Shown in pieces: positions 24,601-34,964 of a stretch of DNA of 64,000 bases (the first letter of the stretch is position 1; every line of letters starts with the position of its first letter). A program made the translations under genes and the position numbers. The notes below the pieces were generated by a model. The model did no database searches. It had not been told where the DNA came from and worked only from the letters and a program-made list of their open reading frames with translations. Source of the DNA: Phlyctochytrium arcticum (lineage: Eukaryota > Chytridiomycota > Chytridiomycetes > Chytridiales > Chytridiaceae); NCBI GenBank assembly GCA_025602905.1, contig JAHLKI010000041.1, forward strand, positions 62,001 to 126,000. Direction: 5' to 3'.

Positions 24601-24810
24601 AAGGAAGCGTTCTGGATCCACAGTATTTCAAAGTATCGCGAAACTCGCCGCATCGGGTACCATTACCAGAAACTAACCAATTCAATCTACCGGATACTGG
24701 CAAAACCAAGCCTGCGGTTTCAGAAGGTGGCAGTCGACCTGGGGAGGCAAAAAGTAGATCGGCCACGCAAGACGGTGATCGAGAAGCGGACGGCGACACT
24801 GAAAGGGTGA
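18660..24810 (+). pseudogene. IML1: IML1 (DEPDC5) pseudogene, left duplicate
   Basis: Full-length relative of the intact IML1 gene to the right, with several disabling changes. (1) About 190 bp of exon 1 are missing, so the frame from ATG 18660 stops after 12 codons; the lost part encodes the conserved segment with YNLWVHDERFSKQDL in the other copy. (2) A TAG at 22989-22991 interrupts the large exon before the DEP domain. (3) A TGA at 23415-23417 and a frame shift follow the DEP domain. (4) In the last exon the conserved FEDIGDDAGA stretch is in a different frame from the exon start. The open frame at 19380-22991 is thus a remnant; an N-terminally truncated product from it is possible but would lack the DEP and C-terminal regions. 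Exon and intron positions match the intact copy. Confidence 0.85.
19108..21757 (+). repeat. near-identical tract shared by IML1 copies (left)
   Basis: This block matches 26936-29585 at a constant offset of 7,828 bp, including the intron after GGRK. I found three differences, at 19951 (g/c), 21507 (t/c) and 21512 (c/t). Immediately outside, the copies differ at 19107 and from 21758 onward, where silent changes appear every few codons. The pattern is that of a recent gene conversion tract. Confidence 0.85.
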
Positions 24811-24830
24811 AAGTAAGCTATCAACATCGT

Positions 24831-24971
24831 AATTAGTCTGACCTAGACTAATTCTGAACCTGAAATCCTGACCCAACTTCAAGAATTAGTCTAGGTCAGT
24901 CTGACTTGATCACCTTCAAACCCCCTTTGTAAACAAGATTATTCAGAATTGGTCTGACCTAGACTAATTCT
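24831..24971. repeat. triplicated inverted motif CTGACCTAGACTAATTCT
   Basis: An 18-bp unit occurs three times: forward at 24838-24855, reversed at 24882-24899 and forward at 24954-24971. The first copy also sits in a small perfect hairpin (AATTAGTCT-gacct-AGACTAATT, 24831-24853). The block lies where the left duplicate loses the 3' part of TRAPPC13, so it may mark a rearrangement junction or a small non-autonomous element. Confidence 0.8.
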
Positions 24972-25207
24972 CGGCATAGGCTAATTACTGAATACGGTGA
25001 AGCGAACAGTAGTTGTATATAGCAAATTTTTGGGATCGATGTTCGGTCTTTCACCACAACAATATTGATTCTATTTCATATTGTTCATTTTTCGATGTCT
25101 TACCACTTATTTCATTAACCAAAATTCTCGAATGAATTGCTTTGGAGTGACAGCATACAAATTTTCCTACGTGTGTAACAAATCAGTGTTTGGCTCTGTG
25201 TTGAAGT

Positions 25208-25670
25208 GAGGACGTCTGTTTGCGAGTACAAATCTTTGAGAGCCTGTTTGGAGTTCCGCCTTCATTCCAACGTCATGCGTTGCATGTCCACTCTCATCGT
25301 TGATACACAAATAACTGGAGAATGTCTCGGACAGTCGCCCAATAAAGCCACTACTGGAGCCGGTTGAGGTTCGGGTTTGAGGGGGGAGGGGGAAGGGAGC
25401 AGTAATGTCGTTCTTGGCTGCTTGCACCAGCGCTGCATGAGCAGGAAAATCGGGCCGATCTTCGAACGGAATGAAATTGACCGAGACAAACGATGGGCGG
25501 GACAGGCGCATGACCTTGAGCGACAGCAGATGCTGCTGTTGCGGGCCTCCTCCAGCCGAACTGGACTCGACTCGTTCATTGTATGTGATGATCTCTGACT
25601 TTAGGATTGTAATATTTCTGCAAGATTGCCCACAACACTTCCAACTTTTCGCGTATCATCAAGCATTGTC
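25208..25670 (-). pseudogene. TRAPPC13 5' fragment, left duplicate
   Basis: This matches the start of the intact TRAPPC13 gene (33800-34365), including MRLSRPSFVSVN, FEDRPDFPAHAALVQAA and ETFSSYLCIN. The homology continues into the region upstream of the start ('tttctgcaagat', 'caacttttcgcgt'). About 130-140 bp between PAPVV and ETFSS are deleted, and everything after FVLA is missing, so no functional protein is expected. It is the distal end of the left duplication unit. Confidence 0.85.
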
Positions 25671-26306
25671 AGGCTGGCATGGGGACCTAGGGACTGACAG
25701 GAGCTAAATTGAAACCTTTGGGCGTAAACGGGCAGTCCCCCGCCCTCTGCATACTAGCAGCATGTTCGGGCGTTATCTAACCAGCAATCTCGATTTTCTT
25801 TGGGAGTGCCTCGAGGGCAACTTTGGGCATTTTTGCACCGTTGGATTCAAGCGGAAAAACACGTCCGTCAGAACAATAAATAATGACTGTGCCCTCAAGG
25901 GTTCTCACAGAAGGCATATCTGCGACCGACTGCGGCATCTTTTTACCATCAGATCAGCCCACAACCGCGAACTTGGATATGTTGAAGGATGCTATGGATC
26001 TCCAGTGGAAATTCGACTACTGGCTTTGACCACTACTATACACCCTATTCACTACTCATGAAATATGCATAAGAATGTCTGAGTGCTCCTGGGCACGACG
26101 AACTTGACTTTCCGGGTTAGAAGGCCCCAACATGTATCCATTACATTTATGCACTACATATAGAGGGGAAATGGTTTATCCTTCGCCAGGGGGAATAAGA
26201 AACATAAGAGGAGAATTTCTGAAGACTGAAGTACTTTACTGGCCGTCAGGTCGCGCACTGTCATCTGTGAAATTTCACTTTGGACCAAAATCTAAGATTG
26301 AGGTCA
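25671..26306. other. spacer between duplicate units
   Basis: No recognisable gene. A plus-strand frame at 25762-26061 has no family features. The last part, from about 26250, resembles the region just before the left IML1 copy ('gcactgtcatc', 'caatgcaaggatt') and probably holds the IML1 promoter and 5' leader. Confidence 0.5.
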
Positions 26307-29300
26307 ATGCAAGGATTCTCGACTGGGTCGGTCGGCTCCCCGTCAAAACCGCTGCAGAAGCAGCTTCTCCGGCCGTCCTACAATCTCTGGGTCCACGACG
26401 AGCGGTTCTCAAAGCAAGATCTTGTTCTCAATCCCGACTGTTTTCCGGGAGTGAAAGTCGGCGACCTCTTGGAGATCTTCCACCCAATAGCCGTCAATTC
26501 TGGGAGCAATACCACCAGTTCGAGCAATGCAGGGCATGCCTCCGCTACCTCCGCTGGCCGGACGACTGCACGACAAGGTTCAAAGTCCCCGTCATCGAAA
26601 CCTCGACACTCTGGACCAGGGACTGGAACCGACCGGGAAAAGACATTAGTACTGCAGGTCTCCTCACTGGATCGAGATACCACTAGCAAGCAGTCACAAT
26701 TACAGGTGCGTGGTGCAGGCGACAAGAAATCTGGACGAATTCTCATATACCCGCTTTATCTGTTCTCCTCTGATGACTTTAGATCTCCATAGCGCAACAT
26801 GTGGCTGCACTCTTTGAGCTACAAGCACGGACTGATGTGGTAGTCCGTAGAGTAAGTTGATATCTGCAATCCCAGGGCGCCCCGATTAAATCCCCATTAT
26901 AGGTCGAAAAGGAAAGCATTGCGGCGCATTTCATAGAATTGAACTTTCGAGACCAATATGTTGGTCGCAGCGACATGTGGCGACTCAAGACCCTCCTGAC
27001 GGGAACTTGTGTTTATCAGGGCAAAAAAATCACCTCTCTTGGCATTCGTGCTCAGATAAAAGATGTGGTGGTGGGAGGACGCAAGGTATGTTGTGATCCA
27101 CTAAACCGACGCGACCCTTGAGAGCTGAGACACGTTAAAAGGTTGCTTGCGCCTATATAACAGAAAACACAAAGACCATATTTCGGTCGGAAACAGCAAA
27201 GTACTTTTTGTTTGTGCAAATGAGTAGAGAAATGTGGGAATTTGACGAAGATGGCGAGCTGTACTTTGAAAAGTGTGTCCATGGTTTTCTCCCGCAGTTG
27301 TTTGCTCGATGGAAAGACCTAGGAGCTAATCATGTCGTATCCATTGTTCTTTTCGCGAGAATCTACTACCACAACAATCAAGAAGATGCGGACATGGGCA
27401 AGAAGCTTTCGCTCTTTGAAGAAGATGTAGTAGATGCAGATGATTCGCAGTCTATACCCATTCTGATTGATGGTCACGGACGCCCGTATCGAGACTTTTA
27501 CAGAGTAGTAGTTGACTGGGAAATTCGTAGTGACTGGTCCCATGTCCTTATTCCGCTAAAGAAAGAATTTATTTCGTTCCAACGCGATGTATTGCAACAA
27601 CCTACACTAGACGGGTCCACAATCTTGGCGGGTGCCAACTCCACTGCATCAGAAGGAAACATTCTCGAGGCAATTAATTTGGCACTCAACCCATTTGACC
27701 GGCATTACATCGATCGGGATCTGTCCCGCACCGGACTCAGCATAGTCATTGTTACCCCGGGGCCCGGCTTATTTGAAGCCGACAAAAAACTGCTTCGACT
27801 GACTGCTCAGCGGATGGTGGACAATGGGATTGGATTGGACTTGGTGTGCTTGAACAAACCACCACTCTACACGGTGCCCTTATTTCAATTCATGTCAAAA
27901 GATTGGGCTGGAAGTAGCGGCGGTGGGTGGGGAATGCCTGGAACGAGTGGCGAGTTGGATGCCACTGTCGGGGGCGGGGATAAGCGTTGGAGTACGGGAG
28001 GAAGTGGTACTACATTTGGCAAAGCATCGGATCGATCATTCGAACGAAAGGGTGCTACCATCCCTTCCCAATTTGCAACTGGTAGTGGAAGCGGTTTGGC
28101 TGGGGCCAGCACTGGTTCTGAACGGCGGTTGGAAGCGTGGGACCCTTTGTATTATGACGATTCATCCCCTGACAACCCCGACAAGATGTTCTACGGCGTG
28201 CCACATTGGGTCATGTGCAGCTTCTGGACCCGAGATGAGGGTGCAAACAAGTTTGGATTCGCCCTTCGCTGTAAGATGTACGAAGTGCAGATGATGGGAG
28301 TCATGGAGCAAATCGGGTCCACTATAGTCGCTCCGTATTTAGACAAAACGGCTGGCCCAGTTGTTGATATGAGCATCGGTGCCGCTGTTCTTGAGAACGA
28401 AGCCATGCATGCTGAAGCAGCGCAGGAAAAAGGTGGTGTCAAACTTACTCCGGGTGGGGTGCGATTCGAGATCGGGGGTGACGATGATGAAGAAAGTCCA
28501 GCAATGTCCGTTACCTCTGAAACGGCAATCGACTGCGACCAATACGACGACATGGTATTTGCTCCAGCGCCCAAGCTGCGATCAATGCTGAAACACCGCT
28601 CGAATTCGGTCGTGAATGCTCCCATATTGGAAACGGAGGCAATGTCAAATGTGAAGGGCAATCGTTCCAGTCAGCAATTCCTGCCAAACACCGTACGTAT
28701 CACCGGTGGATCTGTCTCTGTAAGTCCAGAAGGAATGATGGCTGCGACGGTTGCCGCTGCTGGTGTAGGTGGGCGTCAGCTTCAGCACCGACAGACACAG
28801 GATACGATTCGCAGCGTGGATTCTGATAACGCGAATACGCAGAGGCCACCTCTCCACTACGGATCTACGTTTTATCACCCATGGGAGGATAGCGATACGA
28901 TGACAACTGAAGAACGAATGGCGCTGCTAAAGGCAAAGGCCCGCATTGACCTTGTACGGCAGCCAAGTCAGTCAAACGTTGGGGGGCCGCTGCGATCTGT
29001 ACAGTCTTATACGTCGCTGACCAATGTGCCCCACACTGGCTCGAAGGTCAGTATAGCCAATTCTGATCCATTCGAAAGTGGTAAGCTGCAGCGCATGCCT
29101 TGGCAGCAGCCTGCGAATCCCAATCTTGCACGGAAAGGTATGCGGATCGCGTCGGATTCGACCGGAGTTGCTGAACTAAAGCCCGTACGTGATTCGGCTG
29201 CTCGGGCATCCTATGATGGCTCAGACGCTGGACAACCTGAACCAGTCGATGCAGAAGATGCGCCTGTTGTAGGAAGCTCAACGTCTCTGGCCCCGATACG

Positions 29301-32300
29301 CATTCATTCTTCGGCGTCTCACCTGAATGTTCGACCGCATCGTGACGCTCTGTCAGGCTCTGGTTCCTATAAGGGCGGACATTCACCCTTGAACAACTTT
29401 GACTATCTCCGCCAATATCCCAAATTGTCACCAGGAAAGACGAGCAACCAGGCTTTGCGCTCAGTGTTACACTCTTCGGTGCGTCCTAATTTCATCAATC
29501 CTAGCAATCCCAGTCGCAATGCCATTCGCGCTACCAACCAAGTTTTCCGATGGCAGCACGCATTTCCGTACGTAAACGTCCCTGCTCGCGCTGATACTAT
29601 CATTCACTGGAAGAGTTTGTCTACACCTGCGTGTCTACCGATTACCACCGATTACTTTCCGTCCGCGGAAGAATTGTCTGAACTCTACGTCGAGTACACA
29701 TATACTGTATCCCCTGCTGATGATGCCACTCCGTACCAATCCCGAGGAGATGCAAATTCCGGTCGTTCGGAAACTTTCAGAATCGAAGCGCTTTTGACAG
29801 AGCTGGTCGGGCAACGCCTGGCGCAGGGATTCCAGCTGATTGTGAACAGTGCAACTGGTGTTGGTGCCAATGTAGAGCGGGCATCTGTCGTTCCCGTAAC
29901 GGTCGGACCAGTAAGCCCAATAAATTCGCGTCAAAGCGATAAACAGGGCAGCAAAAGGCTACTAGGATCGCTTTCTGAAATGTCACAGCGCCAACTACGC
30001 AATTCAACCGTACAAAGGCTCTCAAATCCAACGCCTCCTCAACAGAATTTGAATGCGTCTCTTTCGAGCGAATCCTTGCCCTCCTTTCCAATATCAGTCC
30101 CATATTACCTGAGCCTGGGAAATCATGTCCATCGACTATTCTATGACGCGTCTGGCCAGAATGTTGAGGTAAAGCGCTACGTTCGCAAGATCACCTACTC
30201 TACGTTGCCTGTCCCGTACGCTTGCGGAATCTGGCGAAAAAACGATCAGTTCTATCGGCCGAAGCGACTTACCTTCACATACCCCCCAGTCATACTGTAC
30301 AATTGGAATTACTTAGATCATTTGATTTCTGGTTATCAGGAGGAGATGACGGAGAATTTAAGGTTCTGGCGAACCCGCTTTTTACTAATTCCTCTTGAGA
30401 CCACTTCAAACTTGAATCCATTCTTGAATCCGCAGGGCGAAAATCTTGATGATGAAGAGATTCGCTTGGTAGGCTTTGAGAAGTTTATTGAAGTGTTTGA
30501 GCGATCTAGATGGGTCTCACCATGGGAAGAGGAGGAAAGCGCATTTTCGGGGGCAAGCGGGACCAGCGGCGGAGCAGCGTCCAAGGCGGCGAAAAAGAGC
30601 AAGGTTGCCAAAGTCGCAAATAAGCTGCAGATTCGTATGACCACATTCAGCGCGTCGCGATTCATACGGGACGAAGTACTGCAACAGAAGGAGACTGCGT
30701 CCACGAGCCCACCCCCTGCCGCGGAGTCCGCATCAGCTCAGTCCTTCCAGCCAAATCTGCTTCGTAGAGGTAGTCTTAACTCCTTGATCCTTCCAGCTTC
30801 TACCCCAGCCCCGACCCCAGTACACTCCCAAAGTTCCAACTCACTCATCACCTCTCCTCTGTTCACCAAAACCACACCCTTCACGACAATCGCGCAGGCG
30901 ATGCAAGCACCGCCCCCTACTGGAATTACGTTTTGCGATCGACGCTGGCATTTTGTGATGTACGAACGCGTCTTTGTGGGCAGCGAATGCGTTGACTGGA
31001 TGGTCAGAAATTTCAGTGACATTGACTCTCGCGAAGAGGCTGTTGAATTTGGCAATGCGCTATTGCAGACTGGAATGTTGGAGCATGCCAGTCGAAAACA
31101 TCGGTTCTTGGACGGCCATTACTTTTATCGTATCCGAAGCCAGCATCTGCGCCAAGGGGCGGCAAATCATACGAAGGACAAGGAGAAGGGCCCGTCATGG
31201 TTCGCAGCTCGTGGAAGGACCGGAAGCGCCAGTGACTCTGATTTTCCAGAGCCCGGAACCCCATCAACTGGTCCAGTCGCCAGTCATACAGATGCCACCG
31301 GTACAACCGACACCAGTGCCCCTCCTGCGTTTGCAGCGCGCGTAGAACCAACCCCGCCTGCTGAACGATTCTGCCTCTCGCGTCGTATGGTTATCGACTT
31401 GGATCCTCAACGTCGCTCTCCCCGCCGTGAAACAGCGGTTTTACATTACGACACAGTACACAATCCGCGCATATGTTTTCACTTTCAATTGCATTGGTTG
31501 GTGTGCTCTCCTCGGTGGATAGAAGATCTGGTAGCAGGCTGGGCTCGGGTTGCGGAAAAATGCGGCTTTAAAATGATTGAAGCTGGAATTGAGCAGGTAT
31601 TGTGGAGCTCATTAAATCGCACATTGGGATATGTACCCACCTTTTAATCGTTCTTAGGCGGAGCCTCTGTCTGATGTCAATCCCTTCCAATCTGTGACAA
31701 GAATTCTGCCAGTCATTGACCAGCCAGCCCTCCCCCACGCATCTCTCCCGGCAACATTTTATTTGACCGAGCTCGTTCGAAAATTTAACTTTGTGCTCGA
31801 CGTAGAAGCAGATTCATGTTTTCCGCCAAATTCTGTGGAGTGGTCTTACGACCGTGGGCGCGGGTACAAGCGTACTCAATGGGTTCACCGCAGCGGAGTC
31901 GCGTTCATCCAAATAGGGACTGCACAAGAGGGTGGTGGATTTTGGTGGGTGGCCAATCGAATGCACTTAACGGGTTCAGGAAGCAATTCTGACCGAGCAT
32001 CCACTGCCGGCGGAGGCGGGGGAGGAAACAAAGAGGGCAGTGGTGGCAAAACCACATTGGAGAAGAATACGGATCCCGAGACTCTTCGGCGGGCGTTTAC
32101 TGACTTTTGTGAGGATGCGGGTGCGTTACAACAGTTTTGGGACGATGTGAGGAGTCGCTTTCACGGTGTTTTTGGCGTCGCACCGTCAAGTACCGGAAAA
32201 TCTGCCAGTGATGGCTCTACTGACGCTGAGCAGGATCAGTCCGGCGAAAGAACGAAAAGTTCATCTTCCTCAGCCACCTCCAGTTTGCAAAGCAACGCCA

Positions 32301-32638
32301 GGGATGCTCCTATCATCCAAGGAGCTCTTACAAAATTGACGGCCGAAGTGGAGTTTGAAGATATCGGCGATGACGCAGGCGCGACTGTCGTCCGCGTCGC
32401 TGAAGGAAGCATTTTGGATCCCGAGTTTTTCAGCCCACCTCCGCATGGTCATCAACGAGCGTTATCAGCGGGGACGAAGACTGTCCTCGATGACGGCTCC
32501 ACGGGAAAGACTGGACATGGCGTTCACTTGCCGGACGGGAAATTTGAGGTAGAGTCTAAACGGGGGGATCTCCCTAAAGAAGCACTGGGCCCGAACGGGA
32601 AGGACGGAGAACAACTGGAGCAGCGCGGCGACGCGTGA
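26307..32638 (+). CDS. IML1: Iml1/DEPDC5, GATOR1 (SEACIT) subunit
   Basis: Five exons: 26307-26705, 26783-26851, 26903-27085, 27142-31596, 31658-32638 (2,028 aa). Iml1/DEPDC5 is the GAP-bearing subunit of GATOR1/SEACIT, which turns off TORC1 at the vacuole when amino acids are scarce by acting on the Gtr/Rag GTPases. Seen in order: an N-terminal domain with YNLWVHDERFSKQDL and LNPDCFPGVKVGDLLEI; the conserved RDQYVGRSDMWRLKTLL; a vWA-like region (HVVSIVLFARIYYHN); then a central Ser/Gly-rich section. A DEP domain lies near residues 1470-1550 (ERVFVGSECVDWMVRNF, ASRKHRFLDGHYFYRI), and the C-terminal domain has SYDRGRGYKRTQWVHRSG and GGGFWWVANRMHL. It is longer than yeast or human homologues because of the low-complexity inserts. 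It ends 75 bp from the TRAPPC13 stop. Confidence 0.93.
26936..29585 (+). repeat. near-identical tract shared by IML1 copies (right)
   Basis: Right-hand partner of the block at 19108-21757. It lies wholly inside the intact gene, covering the end of exon 3, intron 3 and about the first 2.4 kb of exon 4. Since this copy is intact, it is the likelier donor. Confidence 0.85.
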
Positions 32639-32713
32639 TCGAACAATCATAATCACACACTACTCTTTCGCTATTGTATACATCTGAACATGCATGGCTA
32701 AAATGCACCGCGG

Positions 32714-34279
32714 TTAGGCGGTTTGCCAAACGTACACGTCACCCAAGTTCTCAATCTCACGGCTTGTCCCAGACACCATTTCACTAATTTTAAAGCCGCC
32801 AATCTTGTGCAGTCCCGCCAACAGCGGAAATAACTGGATTTGGAAATCCACCCATTCCAATGGGCCAATGCTTCCAAAGGCACGCTCAGAAGCTCCAACC
32901 AGCAGAACGCTGCTCATTTTTTGCTTGACGCCATGCAGTGTAAGACGCAATGTCTCAGAAACGAGATTATTGCGAATACGACAAGTGACGGTGAACGGAA
33001 CTTCAGCACGTATTTGATGTTCTGGTGTGGCGATGAGTTGAAGATCGTAAGGCTCCTGAACGGGGACCTTCCGGCTCAATTGAGACGTTTGCAAACGACC
33101 TGCATGGCCGAGATGGGTGCGCCACATAATGTCCAGTTTACCGAGAGACGCCGTCGTGCGCGCGACCGAGTCCTGAGGTTTCTTGGGATACAACATGTAC
33201 AAGTACTGCCGGGTGTCCTGAGGGTCGAGGTATATTGCTCCGTCTTCTGTGGCCCCTACACCTACAGTGGAAGTCAATGGCGCGGCGATGTCGAAAGCGG
33301 CGAGAGGGTTGGTGGACTTTGTGATGGATGTGGTAAGTGGGGTTGCGTTGATGGTGTTCTGTACAGTGTTTAGGTCCCGGTAACTGAACAGGTCATTTGG
33401 ATCGAAGCGCATGCGTTCGAGATACATTAGTTCATTAGCGACATTTTGAACCTGAGCTTCCAGGAAAACGCGTCCGTCCTGCAGACTGTTGACCTTAGTT
33501 TTGACCGTTAGTGGGTTGAGGACTTGAAATTTGTAAAACTTGCGGAAATGCTTCCTTTCCAGAGAGCCGGTAGAGTAGTGAACCGAACATACGAGGATAT
33601 GGACACCCAGTTCTTTAATTTCATGGTTGATAACAAACTCGGCCGATTGTGTGGGAAGGAGCGGGATGCGGCCAATGGTACCTGAACCCGAACCAGGACT
33701 CCCTCCAGAACCGCTGCCCAGGCTACTTCCTCCACCACTGTTGCCTCCGAGCATACTGCTATAGTTTATTGACGGGATCGTGCTACCTTTTGGTGTTGAG
33801 GTGAGGGTGTCTGCGAGTACAAATCTTTGAGAGCCTGTTTGGAGTTCGGCCTTCATTCCAACGTCATGCGTTGCATGTCCACTCTCATTGTTGATACACA
33901 AATAACTGGAGAATGTCTCTCCTAGATATATGTTGCCAAAGGATGAAGGGAGCTGCAAAAGTTCACTCAGGCCAAAGTCGCGGATAAGATTGTTTGACGC
34001 GGCGTCTGAACCGTAGGAAGCAGCAGTGTCAGCCACTGGAGAGTCGCCTAATAAATCCACTACTGGAGCCGGTTGAGGTTCGGGTTTAAGAGGGGATGGA
34101 GCAGTAATGTCGTTCTCGGCTGCTTGCACCAGCGCTGCATGAGCAGGAAAATCAGGCCGATCCTCGAACGGAATGGGATTGACCGAGACAAACGATGGGC
34201 GGGACAGGCGCATAACCTTGAGCGACAGTAGATGCTGCTGCTGCTGCGGGCCTCCTCCGGCCGAACTGGACTCGGCCAT
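32714..34279 (-). CDS. TRAPPC13: TRAPP complex subunit 13
   Basis: Single exon, 521 aa. TRAPPC13 is an accessory subunit of TRAPP tethering complexes in ER-Golgi and autophagy traffic. Family features include MRLSRPSFVSV near the start, then after a low-complexity insert GETFSSYLCINNES, VHYSTGSLERKHFRKFYKFQV, NPLTVKTKVNSLQDGRVFLEAQVQN, RQYLYMLYPKK and LGKLDIMWRTHLGHAGRLQT, ending in a beta-rich domain (RLTLHGVKQKMSSVLLVG, LEWVDFQIQLFPL). A Ser/Gly-rich loop at about residues 170-200 is a lineage insert. The start has a Q-rich lead (GGGPQQQQHLLSLKV). The gene converges on IML1, and the pair was duplicated as a block. Confidence 0.92.
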   Translation of the reverse strand: MAESSSAGGGPQQQQHLLSLKVMRLSRPSFVSVNPIPFEDRPDFPAHAALVQAAENDITAPSPLKPEPQPAPVVDLLGDSPVADTAASYGSDAASNNLIRDFGLSELLQLPSSFGNIYLGETFSSYLCINNESGHATHDVGMKAELQTGSQRFVLADTLTSTPKGSTIPSINYSSMLGGNSGGGSSLGSGSGGSPGSGSGTIGRIPLLPTQSAEFVINHEIKELGVHILVCSVHYSTGSLERKHFRKFYKFQVLNPLTVKTKVNSLQDGRVFLEAQVQNVANELMYLERMRFDPNDLFSYRDLNTVQNTINATPLTTSITKSTNPLAAFDIAAPLTSTVGVGATEDGAIYLDPQDTRQYLYMLYPKKPQDSVARTTASLGKLDIMWRTHLGHAGRLQTSQLSRKVPVQEPYDLQLIATPEHQIRAEVPFTVTCRIRNNLVSETLRLTLHGVKQKMSSVLLVGASERAFGSIGPLEWVDFQIQLFPLLAGLHKIGGFKISEMVSGTSREIENLGDVYVWQTA

Positions 34280-34588
34280 TATATGTGATGATCTGTTGGT
34301 TTACGATTGTAGTATTTCTGCAAGATCGCGGCCACTCTTTCAACTTTTCGCGTGTCATCAAGCAACTCAAGCAATTATCGTTCATTTTGGACAAAGTACC
34401 GCTGCGCAACATTAAGAAGGTGGGACTGGTGGGAAGTTATATACTTGAACCCGGAGTTGAGGCTGAAGGATAGCATTACAGTACAAGGGCAAACTGCCCA
34501 TCATGAGGGAAGAACGACGTCTGGCTACGGGTATATGATGCGAAATATGTACATGGAGTTTACAGCATAACATTAAGGTACACGCAGA

Positions 34589-34748
34589 CGCAAGTCACTT
34601 GGAGCCCGAAGAAGCCGCTCGAATGCGTAAACGCAGAGGTAGGTCGTGTAGGTATCGGGCATCGGATATAGCATGCCATAACGAGGATGATGCCCCGTTG
34701 TGGGTCCCAGTAGAAGGTATAATGTGGTATGGGACCAAGTGACTTGCG
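34589..34748. mobile_element. 160-bp block with 14-bp inverted ends
   Basis: CGCAAGTCACTTGG at 34589-34602 is repeated as its exact reverse complement at 34735-34748. The interior has no open frame of note. The size and perfect short inverted ends suit a MITE-like element or a structured RNA, but no clear target-site duplication is visible, so the class is open. It lies in the gap between TRAPPC13 and LIG4. Confidence 0.45.
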
Positions 34749-34964
34749 CCGAACGACGTGGGAACTTGATCTTCAGCCCGCTCGCGATAACGGTGACTCC
34801 CTAGGTAACAATTTTTCGGGACGTGTGGTACATTAATGCTAGATGCTGCTCATATAGCTAGCTAAGTGATCGACGTTGCTGTTTGAATCTTCACATGCGT
34901 GAAAGCTATCTCATACAAAAAAAGACAGTCGAGCGCTCGGGTTGCCCGTTCCTCTAACCTTACT

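Noticed and set aside
24143..24836. Separate genes in the last exon of the left IML1 copy
   Set aside because: These frames are pieces of the pseudogene's C-terminal exon in shifted frames, matching the intact copy at 31980-32640.
19108..29585. The two IML1 copies as haplotypes or an assembly repeat
   Set aside because: The flanks differ strongly and the left copy has its own deletions and stops, so they are two real loci; only the central tract is near-identical.
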